Positions 1 to 5,692 of a DNA stretch of 7,572 nt are shown piece by piece. The notes below the pieces were generated by a model. That model was not told the DNA's origin and did no database searches. It worked only from the letters and a program-made list of their open reading frames with translations. This stretch comes from JBBRUG01 sp038247995 (GTDB lineage Bacteria; Chloroflexota; Chloroflexia; Chloroflexales; Chloroflexaceae). The position numbers were made by a program, and so were the translations under genes. The stretch spans positions 1-7,572 of the forward strand of contig JBBRUG010000301.1 of the NCBI GenBank assembly GCA_038247995.1, written 5' to 3'. The stretch's first letter is position 1. Every line of letters starts with the position of its first letter.

Positions 1-423
1 CAGGTGACGCTTGTTGGCGAACGTGGGGTAATCTTGCGCGCAGAGGAACAATCGTCTGATCTGATGGCCGCCACCGATGAAGTGCAAAGTGTGCTCCAGC
101 GGCAGATCAAGCGCTACAAGGAGAAATATTGGCGCCGATCAAGCCGGTTGCGCCGCCAGGATGCTGAGCGCATTACCGAACTGGAAACGGCGATCAGCGT
201 TGCCGATCCGGTTGATGCACCTGCCGACGAGCCGCCCGATCCGGAGTTGATCCGTACAAAGCAGTTCACCCTGCGCCCAATGTTCACCGACGATGCTGTT
301 GAGCAGATGGAACTGCTTGGCCATACCTTCTTTGTCTTTCAAGACGCTGAGACGTCGAAAATCAGCGTGCTCTACCGCCGTCGCGATGGGAACTACGGCC
401 TGATCATCCCCGATCCGGTGTAG
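1..423 (+). CDS. hpf: Ribosome hibernation promoting factor, long form (HPF/RaiA family), 5'-truncated
   Basis: HPF binds the small ribosomal subunit in stationary phase or starvation and, in its long form, pairs ribosomes into inactive 100S dimers. The open frame runs in from the window edge (the first codon is CAG), so the true start lies upstream. The GTG at 4 and the ATG at 64 are internal codons, because homology continues across them. Seen: the end of the N-terminal ribosome-binding domain (GVILRAEE, then VQSVLQRQIKRYKEKY, nt 1-130), an Arg-rich and acidic linker (nt 130-245), and the conserved C-terminal dimerisation domain from about nt 250, with RTKQFTLRPM, EQMELLGHTFFVF and YRRRDGNYGLI. 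About 140 residues are visible of a family length near 180-200. The C-terminal domain marks the long form; short HPF and YfiA lack it. A strong terminator follows 9 bp after the stop, so hpf ends its transcription unit here. The family is secure. The promoter and its regulation are outside the window. Confidence 0.93.
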   Translation, partial: QVTLVGERGVILRAEEQSSDLMAATDEVQSVLQRQIKRYKEKYWRRSSRLRRQDAERITELETAISVADPVDAPADEPPDPELIRTKQFTLRPMFTDDAVEQMELLGHTFFVFQDAETSKISVLYRRRDGNYGLIIPDPV

Positions 424-432
424 CAGGAACAA

Positions 433-472
433 CCAGGGCCGGCGGGATAATTCCGTCGGCCCTGGCCTTTTT
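433..472 (+). terminator. Rho-independent terminator of hpf
   Basis: A 13-bp stem (433-445 with 453-465, one G-T pair, otherwise perfect and GC-rich) has a 7-nt loop. It is followed after two C by five T (468-472). The G-T pair is a G-U wobble in + strand RNA but an A-C mismatch in the opposite RNA, which supports action on + strand transcripts, i.e. hpf. Confidence 0.9.
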
Positions 473-507
473 GGGCCATGACCATTGAAGGCCCTCCATC
501 AGGACTC

Positions 508-516
508 TGGTATACT
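508..516 (+). promoter_or_regulatory. Candidate extended -10 promoter for the CAP-domain gene
   Basis: TGG followed by TATACT (511-516) fits the extended -10 form TGnTATAAT with one mismatch. No good -35 lies at the usual distance; TTGAAG at 485-490 is 20 bp away, so the promoter would rely on the extended -10 element. It sits between the hpf terminator and the CAP start. Transcription would begin near 523 and give a leader of about 58 nt. This assumes a sigma-70-like factor. Confidence 0.45.
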
Positions 517-580
517 GTGCACCTGGTTAAAGCCGTGTTATCTTACACATTGACATTGGCATATTCCAGGACACCTCACT

Positions 581-1153
581 ATGCGATCTCCCCTCATTTT
601 AGCCCTGAGCCTTGCAGGATTGTGCGGCGCGCTGTTTGGGTTTGTGCCCATGAGCTCTGCTACGCCAACCACACAGGCGACGACAACAATGTACCTCCCG
701 CTGGCCCAACTGGCTGAGAATTGGCCGCAAACGGCTGAACAACGGGCTATGGCCGAGCAAGTCTTGGTCGCCGTCAACAATGAACGCGCTGCTGCCGGGT
801 GCGGCGCCCTCACGCTTGATGCGCAACTAACTGCTGCTGCTCAGGCTCACAGCGAAGACATGGCCTTCAATAACTTCTTTGGGCACGTCGGCAGCGATGG
901 CTCGCGTTCCCTTCAACGGGTTAGTCTGGCGGGTTACACCGGTCAGTCGGGTTGGGAAAATGTCGCAGCCGGGTATAGTAGCGCCGAGATGGTGGTGCGC
1001 GGTTGGATGACGAGTACTACCGGCCATCGCGAAAATATTTTGAACTGTGCGCTCAGTGAGATGGGCCTCGGATATGTGTTTGAGAGCGATGACCGCTATC
1101 CCGGCCCCTATGGCTATCGCCACTACTGGACGCAAGTGTTCGGGCGCCCCTAA
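581..1153 (+). CDS. Secreted CAP/SCP (PR-1-like, YkwD-type) domain protein
   Basis: A 190-residue exported protein with a single CAP domain. Residues 1-27 form a Sec signal peptide: MRSP, a hydrophobic core at 5-22, and a likely signal peptidase I cut after SSA (25-27). A short Thr-rich linker leads into the CAP fold (about 55-190). Visible family motifs are VNNERAAAGC (65-74), AQAHSEDMAFNNFFGH (87-102), WENVAAGY (125-132), GWMTSTTGHRENIL (141-154) and the closing YWTQVFG (182-188). H102, E126 and H149 fall at positions usually conserved in bacterial CAP proteins. C74 and C156 are the only cysteines in the mature part and could form a disulfide. Function in bacteria is mostly unknown; lipid or peptide binding and cell-surface roles have been proposed for the family. 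The start is the ATG that yields a complete signal peptide; CAGGA 9 nt upstream is a weak ribosome binding site. It stands alone between an upstream terminator and its own promoter. Confidence 0.9.
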   Translation: MRSPLILALSLAGLCGALFGFVPMSSATPTTQATTTMYLPLAQLAENWPQTAEQRAMAEQVLVAVNNERAAAGCGALTLDAQLTAAAQAHSEDMAFNNFFGHVGSDGSRSLQRVSLAGYTGQSGWENVAAGYSSAEMVVRGWMTSTTGHRENILNCALSEMGLGYVFESDDRYPGPYGYRHYWTQVFGRP

Positions 1154-1216
1154 AAGCGCGCCACCCCGTGTTTTAGCGCCTCAGCCGGCTCAATCGGGTT
1201 GCTCAGTGCGCCAAAT

Positions 1217-1245
1217 TGGGGATAAGTGGTGGATAATGTGCATAA
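1217..1245 (-). promoter_or_regulatory. Cluster of three DnaA-box-like 9-mers
   Basis: Read on the - strand, the stretch is TTATGCACA (1237-1245), directly followed by TTATCCACC (1228-1236), then 2 bp, then TTATCCCCA (1217-1225). Each differs from the classical DnaA box TTATCCACA at one position, and the first fits the relaxed form TTATNCACA fully. All three point the same way and are packed in 29 bp between the CAP gene and the lyase gene. Seen: the motifs. Known: DnaA binds such boxes at origins, at titration sites and in promoters it regulates. Inferred: DnaA binding here. No dnaA, dnaN or clear AT-rich unwinding region is in the window. Confidence 0.45.
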
Positions 1246-1270
1246 CTTGATCTTCTGTTCTACTCGTATG

Positions 1271-1299
1271 AACGCCGGGCGGAATTTCCGTTCGGCGTT
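1271..1299 (+). terminator. Hairpin upstream of the lyase gene, possible terminator of the CAP gene
   Basis: A continuous 13-bp stem (1271-1283 with 1287-1299) closes on a 3-nt loop ATT. It contains two adjacent G-T pairs that are stable only in + strand RNA, so the + strand is the transcribed one. Only three T (1298-1300) follow before GG, which is poor for a classical intrinsic terminator. It lies 118 bp after the CAP stop and just upstream of the lyase -10 element, so it may end CAP transcription. It could instead be a cis-acting structure. Confidence 0.45.
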
Positions 1300-1319
1300 T
1301 GGCGTTCCTGTGCTACAAT
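1291..1319 (+). promoter_or_regulatory. Candidate extended -10 promoter for the aspartase/fumarase-family gene
   Basis: TGC followed by TACAAT (1314-1319) is an extended -10 with one mismatch to TATAAT. A weak -35, TTCGGC (1291-1296), lies at a 17-bp spacing and overlaps the right arm of the preceding hairpin. Predicted transcription from about 1326 gives a leader of about 55 nt that contains the 12-bp direct repeat. Confidence 0.5.
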
Positions 1320-1341
1320 CGAGATGGATCAGCCCATCATC

Positions 1342-1367
1342 AGTGTAGCCACAGAAGTGTAGCCACA
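1342..1367 (+). repeat. 12-bp direct repeat in the leader of the lyase gene
   Basis: AGTGTAGCCACA occurs twice, at 1342-1353 and 1356-1367, separated by GA (14-bp period). The second copy ends directly before the ribosome binding site AGGAG (1369-1373), which lies 7 nt from the ATG. It could be a recent small duplication, or an operator or RNA-binding site acting on expression of the lyase. The copies are perfect; any role is inference. Confidence 0.7.
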
Positions 1368-1380
1368 CAGGAGTCGCAGC

Positions 1381-2793
1381 ATGTCTGCTTATCGAACCGA
1401 GAAAGACTCGCTGGGTGAGATGCAGGTGCCCGCCGACGCGCTCTATGGCGCGCAGACGCAGCGGGCCGTCATGAACTTCCCCGTTAGTGGAATGCGCCCG
1501 TACCCAGCGTTCGTCTGGGCTCAGGCCATCGTCAAGCGCGCTGCCGCCGATGTTAACCGCGACCTGGGTTTGCTCGACGCGGCCCTCGCTGCGGCGATCG
1601 TGCAGGCCACGGATGAGGTGATCGCCGGTCAGCACGCGCACCAGTTTGTCGTCGATCCCTTCCAGGCCGGCGCCGGTACCTCGCACAATATGAATGTGAA
1701 TGAGGTGATCGCAAACCGGGCCAATCAGATCCTGGGGTTTACCCTAGAAGATCCGCAGAAGCCGGTTAGCCCGAACGACCATGTGAACATGGCCCAGAGC
1801 ACGAACGATACGATTCCCACCGCCATCCGCCTCGGCTGCCTCTGGCGTCTGCCGGAGTTGCTGGCCGCGATCGACGATCTGGCCGATGCGCTTGAAGCCA
1901 AAGCCAAAGAGTTCGACGAGATTGTGAAGTCGGGGCGCACCCACCTTCAGGATGCCGTTCCCGTGCGGCTTGGCCAGGAGTTTGGCGCGTATGCGCGCGC
2001 TGTGCGCAATGATATGGAGCGCATTCAGGTTGCGGCCGATCGCTTGCGCCGCTTGGGTATCGGCGGTACGGCTACCGGCTCGGGGCTGAACGCCCATCCC
2101 GAGTATCACCTGCGGATGGTCGCGAAGCTCACGGAACTCACCGGCCATGAACTGCGCTCGGCGGGCGATCTGTTCGAGAGTATGCAGAGCATGGCCGACG
2201 CCGCCGATTTTTCGGGCAGCATGCGCATCCTCTGTATCACGCTCGTGCGGATCGCCAACGACTTCCGCCTGCTTTCCTCCGGCCCGACTACCGGCCTCGA
2301 TGAGATCCGCCTGCCGGCCGTGCAGCCCGGATCAAGCATTATGCCCGGCAAGGTCAATCCGGTGCTGGCCGAAATGCTGAATATGGCCTGCTTCCATGTG
2401 CAGGGCAATGATCACACGGTGGCGCTGGCGGCGCAGGCTGGGCAGCTTGAACTGAATGTGATGATGCCGATCATCGCGCATAACTTGTTCGAAATGATGC
2501 ATGTACTGATCGGCGCGATCAACGCCTTTACCAGCAAGTGTGTAGTTGGCATCACGGCGAACGCCGAAAAGGCCCACGGCTGGTTGGCGAAGAACCCGAT
2601 CCTCGTGACGGCGCTGAATCCGGCGATCGGTTACCTGAATGGGGCGGCTGTGGCCAAGGAGTCGCTCGCCAGCGGCAAGAGCATTAAAGAAGTGGTGCTT
2701 GCGAAGGGCCTGCTCGAAGCCGACCAGATCGATGAACTGCTCGACGTGCGCGCAATGACCGAAGGCGGGATCATGAGCGGCGGCGGGGGCTGA
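1381..2793 (+). CDS. Aspartase/fumarase superfamily lyase: probably aspartate ammonia-lyase, alternatively class II fumarate hydratase
   Basis: A 470-residue cytoplasmic, presumably homotetrameric enzyme. It either splits L-aspartate into fumarate and ammonia or interconverts fumarate and malate. The superfamily signature GSSIMPGKVNP is at 317-327, with the catalytic-loop serine S318 and substrate ligands K324 and N326; T187-H188 lie in GRTHLQDAVP. Several diagnostic sites resemble aspartases: GAGTS (97-101) where fumarases usually have GSGT, SPND (130-133) without the HPND histidine of the fumarase B site, QSTND (139-143) instead of QSSND, and RLLSSGP where fumarases have RW. One site resembles fumarases: GLNAHPEY. 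Length fits both families. AGGAG 7 nt before the ATG supports the start. The C-terminus ends in GGIMSGGGG. The gene has its own promoter and faces the DUF58 gene. The superfamily is certain. Aspartase is preferred at roughly 60:40; family comparisons here are from memory. Confidence 0.9.
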   Translation: MSAYRTEKDSLGEMQVPADALYGAQTQRAVMNFPVSGMRPYPAFVWAQAIVKRAAADVNRDLGLLDAALAAAIVQATDEVIAGQHAHQFVVDPFQAGAGTSHNMNVNEVIANRANQILGFTLEDPQKPVSPNDHVNMAQSTNDTIPTAIRLGCLWRLPELLAAIDDLADALEAKAKEFDEIVKSGRTHLQDAVPVRLGQEFGAYARAVRNDMERIQVAADRLRRLGIGGTATGSGLNAHPEYHLRMVAKLTELTGHELRSAGDLFESMQSMADAADFSGSMRILCITLVRIANDFRLLSSGPTTGLDEIRLPAVQPGSSIMPGKVNPVLAEMLNMACFHVQGNDHTVALAAQAGQLELNVMMPIIAHNLFEMMHVLIGAINAFTSKCVVGITANAEKAHGWLAKNPILVTALNPAIGYLNGAAVAKESLASGKSIKEVVLAKGLLEADQIDELLDVRAMTEGGIMSGGGG

Positions 2794-2796
2794 TAT

Positions 2797-2832
2797 CAGG
2801 AGGCAGCAGGCAGGAGGCAGGAGGCAGGAGGG
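2797..2832 (+). repeat. GAGGCAG heptamer tandem array between convergent genes
   Basis: Four tandem 7-mers fill 2800-2827: GAGGCAG, CAGGCAG, GAGGCAG, GAGGCAG, with a partial fifth unit. The array starts 3 bp after the lyase stop. The + strand contains no T here and carries the perfect Shine-Dalgarno hexamer AGGAGG four times (2798, 2812, 2819, 2826) with no gene behind them. The many GG pairs could allow a two-layer quadruplex. A second 7-bp period follows: CTGACTT then CTGACGC (2846-2859). Short heptamer tandem repeats between genes are known from cyanobacteria; this one looks like the same kind of element. Confidence 0.8.
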
Positions 2833-2848
2833 CTTGCCCTACCGCCTG
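2825..2848. other. Weak hairpin in the convergent spacer
   Basis: AGGG (2829-2832) pairs with CCCT (2837-2840) over a CTTG loop. An outer CAGG/CCTG stem (2825-2828 with 2845-2848) adds four pairs across a 4-nt bulge. No T-run follows on either strand, so this is not a standard intrinsic terminator. Its place between two gene ends suggests it may help stop transcription from both sides. Confidence 0.3.
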
Positions 2849-2860
2849 ACTTCTGACGCC

Positions 2861-4027
2861 TTATGCCCGATTCGGCACCCCCGTGCGGTCAACTAGGTAT
2901 ACCGCCAGGCCATGCCGCCGGGCAAGCGCAATATCGGCGGCGGCGCCTTCGACTAACACCAGCGCAACTCGTAATCCGCGCCGGCGGAGTGCGATCAGGC
3001 GCTCGATGCGCTCAATTTCGATCCCCACCCCGACAATTACCACCGTCGCGCCCCAACCAAGATCAGCCGCAGCGGCAGCCAGAAGGGCATCTACATCGCC
3101 GGTCTGCGCAACCTCTAACCGACCAAGCAATTTCAAAATCTCGATGACATGGGCATTCCCATAACCGGGAGACAGTATGGCGGCCGGGCCAGTGGCGAGC
3201 GGGTCGGCGCCCGACGTACACAGGCCAACCGGCTGGCGCCGCGCGGAGAGATCCGCCGCAATCGAGGCGGCCGCAACGATGGCACGTTCGAGCGCATCGT
3301 AGACGTAGCGCACCGGATATTCGGTACGGCTAAAGGCCAGTGCTATCAGCGTCGTGCGTGCAATTGCCGCCTCGTGTCGTCGTACCTGAAGCACACCGAC
3401 ACGGGCGCTGCTCTTCCAATCGACTTGGCGGGGTGGATCGCCGGGCTGATAATTGCGCACGCCGATTGGGCGCGCCGGGTCGGTGAAGAGGCTTTGGGCA
3501 AAGGGCTGCGCGCCAAAGGGCAGGGCCGCCGGTAACCCCAAATCGGGTAACGGCACAACCTCGGGAAAGATCGTCAGCGTATCCACATTACCGCCGGCCA
3601 GCGGCTGCTCGCGCATGCCAAATACATCGCCGGTCTGGAGGCGCAACGGGCCGATCGTGTAGAGGCCGCGCCGGCTGGCCTGAACGGTGTAGGTCAGGCT
3701 GCGCTCTTCATTGGCGCCGAGCGCCAGCACGCGCCGTACGCCCGGCGGCGGATAGAGTGTTGGGGGCAGGCTCTCATAGATCATCAGCCAGGGCACCGGC
3801 AGCAAGCTGCGATTCTGTACGCGCAGACTGATCGGGATCGCCTCGCCGGGGAACGCTGCCGCCGGCATATCGCGCTGCCACCTGAGCCGGCGCACGGCGG
3901 TCCGTACCCAGAGCCACGCCGCAACTTGAAACCCGATCAGCACATACAGCAGATAGAAGAAGATCTCACTGCGGAGCAGCGCAGCAATGACTAGTAGGAT
4001 GAGCGTGAGCAGGCGCAGATCAGCCAT
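2861..4027 (-). CDS. DUF58 family membrane-anchored protein
   Basis: 388 residues. Two hydrophobic segments near the N-terminus (about 5-18 and 22-42) suggest a membrane hairpin, with the rest probably cytoplasmic. A beta-rich stretch (about 55-160, LRVQNRSLLPVPWLMI and RRGLYTIGPLRL) precedes the DUF58 signature at 188-209: GVRNYQPGD, then DWKSSAR, then LQVRRHE. The C-terminal part (225-380) alternates strands and helices in the way of a vWA-like fold, as is usual in the family. DUF58 proteins commonly sit beside a MoxR-type AAA ATPase and transglutaminase or vWA genes and are thought to be ATPase partners or chaperone-like factors; the exact role is unknown. No such partner is visible here. 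The gene follows mccB by 50 bp on the same strand, so read-through is possible. There is no clear ribosome binding site before the ATG at 4027; a start at the ATG for M54 would lose the membrane segments and is less likely. Confidence 0.88.
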   Translation of the reverse strand: MADLRLLTLILLVIAALLRSEIFFYLLYVLIGFQVAAWLWVRTAVRRLRWQRDMPAAAFPGEAIPISLRVQNRSLLPVPWLMIYESLPPTLYPPPGVRRVLALGANEERSLTYTVQASRRGLYTIGPLRLQTGDVFGMREQPLAGGNVDTLTIFPEVVPLPDLGLPAALPFGAQPFAQSLFTDPARPIGVRNYQPGDPPRQVDWKSSARVGVLQVRRHEAAIARTTLIALAFSRTEYPVRYVYDALERAIVAAASIAADLSARRQPVGLCTSGADPLATGPAAILSPGYGNAHVIEILKLLGRLEVAQTGDVDALLAAAAADLGWGATVVIVGVGIEIERIERLIALRRRGLRVALVLVEGAAADIALARRHGLAVYLVDRTGVPNRA

Positions 4028-4077
4028 AGCAATGCCAGAGGCAAACTGAAAAAGGCAAAATGGGTGGCGATCCCCAC

Positions 4078-5685
4078 TTACATCCGAAACACTCCGAACG
4101 TCGTTGGCTCAAGCGGTGCATTAGCGGCGGCGGCGAGGCCGAGGGCAAGCGCAGTACGGGTGTCGGGCGGGGTGAGAATGCCGTCGTCCCAGAGGCGCGC
4201 CGTCGAGTAGTACGGGTTACCTTCGGTTTCGTACTTGGCGAGAATTGGCGCTACAAACGCCGCCTGCTCGGTGGGCGTCATGTCGCGGCCCTGGGCCTGG
4301 AGGTTATCGCGGCGCACAGTGAGCAGCACATTGGCGGCCTGTGTGCCACCCATTACGCTGATCCGTGCGTTCGGCCACATCCAGAGCTGGCGTGGCTGAT
4401 AGGCGCGTCCGCACATGCCATAGTTCCCGGCGCCAAATGAGCCGCCGATGATTACAGTGAACTTGGGCACATTCGCGCAGCTTACGGCCGTAACGAGCTT
4501 GGCGCCGTCTTTGGCGATGCCGCGGTTTTCGTACTCGCGCCCAACCATAAAGCCGGTGATATTTTGGAGAAACAGCAGCGGAATACCGCGCTCACAACAG
4601 AGCTGAATAAAGTGCGCGCCTTTGAGTGCGCTTTCGCTGAACAGAATGCCGTTATTGGCCAGAATGCCCACCGGCGCCCCGCCGATATGCGCAAACCCGC
4701 AGACGAGCGTCGTGCCGTAACGAGCCTTGAATTCGTGCAGGCGGCTGCCATCGACGAGGCGCGCAATCACCTCGCGCACATCGAAGCTCTTGCGTGGGTC
4801 GCGCGGGATGATCCCATACAGTTCTTCGGGATCGTAGCGTGGCGGTTCAAGGTGTTGGAGCGACCACGGCACGTTTCGGCGCGGCCCGAGATGGGCCACC
4901 GTGTCGCGCACAATCGCCAGGGCTTCGCGATCGTCGGCGGCAAAATGATCGGCAACGCCGGAGAGCCGGGTGTGGACATCGGCGCTGCCGAGATCTTCCG
5001 CGCTGACCTCTTCGCCCGTGGCGGCTTTCACCAGCGGCGGGCCGCCAAGGAAAATTGTACCCGTGCCGCGTACAATCACCACTTCGTCGGACATGGCTGG
5101 TACATACGCGCCACCAGCAGTACAACTGCCCAGCACGGCGGCAATTTGTGGGATGCCCAGCGCCGACATACGCGCCTGGTTATAAAAAATCCGCCCGAAG
5201 TGATCGCGGTCGGGGAACACTTCATCCTGCATCGGTAAGAAGGCGCCGCCGCTATCGACCAGATAGATGCAGGGCAGGTAGTTCTCTTGGGCAATCTCCT
5301 GGGCGCGGAGATGCTTTTTTACCGTAAGCGGATAATAGGTGCCGCCCTTCACCGTCGCGTCGTTGGCGATGATCACACACTCGCGGCCATTCACCCGCCC
5401 GATGCCGGTCACCATGCCTGCGCTGGGAACCGGATCAGGATAAACTTCGTGGGCGGCCAGCGGGCTGATTTCGAGGAAGGCTGTGCTGGGGTCGAGCAGG
5501 GTGGCGATGCGCTCGCGCACAAGTAGTTTGCCGCGGGCTGTGTGCTTAGCCCGGGCGTCGGCACTGCCGCCTTCAGCGGTACGCGCAAGCTGTTCGCGCA
5601 ATTCATCGGCCAGGGCGCGCTGATGCGCGGCGTTGGCCTGAAAGTCGGCGCTCTGCGGTGAGATATGCGAATGGATGATTGACAT
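4078..5685 (-). CDS. mccB: Methylcrotonyl-CoA carboxylase carboxyltransferase (beta) subunit
   Basis: 535 residues, the expected length for an MCC beta subunit. It transfers the carboxyl group from biotin (carried on the alpha subunit) to 3-methylcrotonyl-CoA, giving 3-methylglutaconyl-CoA in leucine breakdown; cytoplasmic. Seen: the N-terminal carboxyltransferase half with DSGGAFLPMQ (144-153), VFPDRDHFGRIFYNQA (156-171) and the oxyanion-type loop GSCTAGGAYVP (186-196); then VKAATGEEVSAEDLG (219-233). The C-terminal half has SFDVREVIARLVDGSR (300-315), FLQNITGFMVGREYE (372-386), GIAKDGAK (389-396) and GSFGAGNYGMCGRAY (415-429). These match MCC and geranyl-CoA carboxylase beta subunits much better than propionyl- or acetyl-CoA types. 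The start lies 7 bp after the uvrC stop; the AGG overlapping that stop may serve as ribosome binding site and couple translation. The biotin-carrying alpha subunit is not in the window. Geranyl-CoA carboxylase is the main alternative. Confidence 0.9.
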   Translation of the reverse strand: MSIIHSHISPQSADFQANAAHQRALADELREQLARTAEGGSADARAKHTARGKLLVRERIATLLDPSTAFLEISPLAAHEVYPDPVPSAGMVTGIGRVNGRECVIIANDATVKGGTYYPLTVKKHLRAQEIAQENYLPCIYLVDSGGAFLPMQDEVFPDRDHFGRIFYNQARMSALGIPQIAAVLGSCTAGGAYVPAMSDEVVIVRGTGTIFLGGPPLVKAATGEEVSAEDLGSADVHTRLSGVADHFAADDREALAIVRDTVAHLGPRRNVPWSLQHLEPPRYDPEELYGIIPRDPRKSFDVREVIARLVDGSRLHEFKARYGTTLVCGFAHIGGAPVGILANNGILFSESALKGAHFIQLCCERGIPLLFLQNITGFMVGREYENRGIAKDGAKLVTAVSCANVPKFTVIIGGSFGAGNYGMCGRAYQPRQLWMWPNARISVMGGTQAANVLLTVRRDNLQAQGRDMTPTEQAAFVAPILAKYETEGNPYYSTARLWDDGILTPPDTRTALALGLAAAANAPLEPTTFGVFRM

Positions 5686-5692
5686 ACGGTAC

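Noticed and set aside
550..555. Perfect TTGACA -35 hexamer upstream of the CAP gene
   Set aside because: No -10-like hexamer lies 16-18 bp downstream; the CAP start codon is already at 581.
595..630. Possible lipobox (LAGLC) in the CAP signal peptide
   Set aside because: The residue before Cys is Leu rather than Gly, Ala or Ser, and a good signal peptidase I site (SSA) follows.
1154..1380. Chromosome origin (oriC)
   Set aside because: Only three box-like sites, no clear AT-rich unwinding element, and no dnaA, dnaN, gyrB or parAB neighbour in the window; kept only as a DnaA-box cluster.
1150..1686. - strand open frame of 178 residues over the lyase start
   Set aside because: It is antisense to the lyase and its leader, with no family resemblance and no ribosome binding site.
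2863..3147. + strand open frame after the AGGAGG array
   Set aside because: The nearest SD hexamer is about 31 nt from the ATG, too far, and the frame is antisense to the DUF58 gene.
4044..4077. Possible terminator between mccB and the DUF58 gene on the - strand
   Set aside because: The stem is only four pairs (GTGG/CCAC) and the T-runs are interrupted; too weak to call.
4564..5238. Long + strand open frame of 224 residues opposite mccB
   Set aside because: It is a shadow of a strongly conserved carboxylase gene in GC-rich DNA; its translation shows no recognisable motif.
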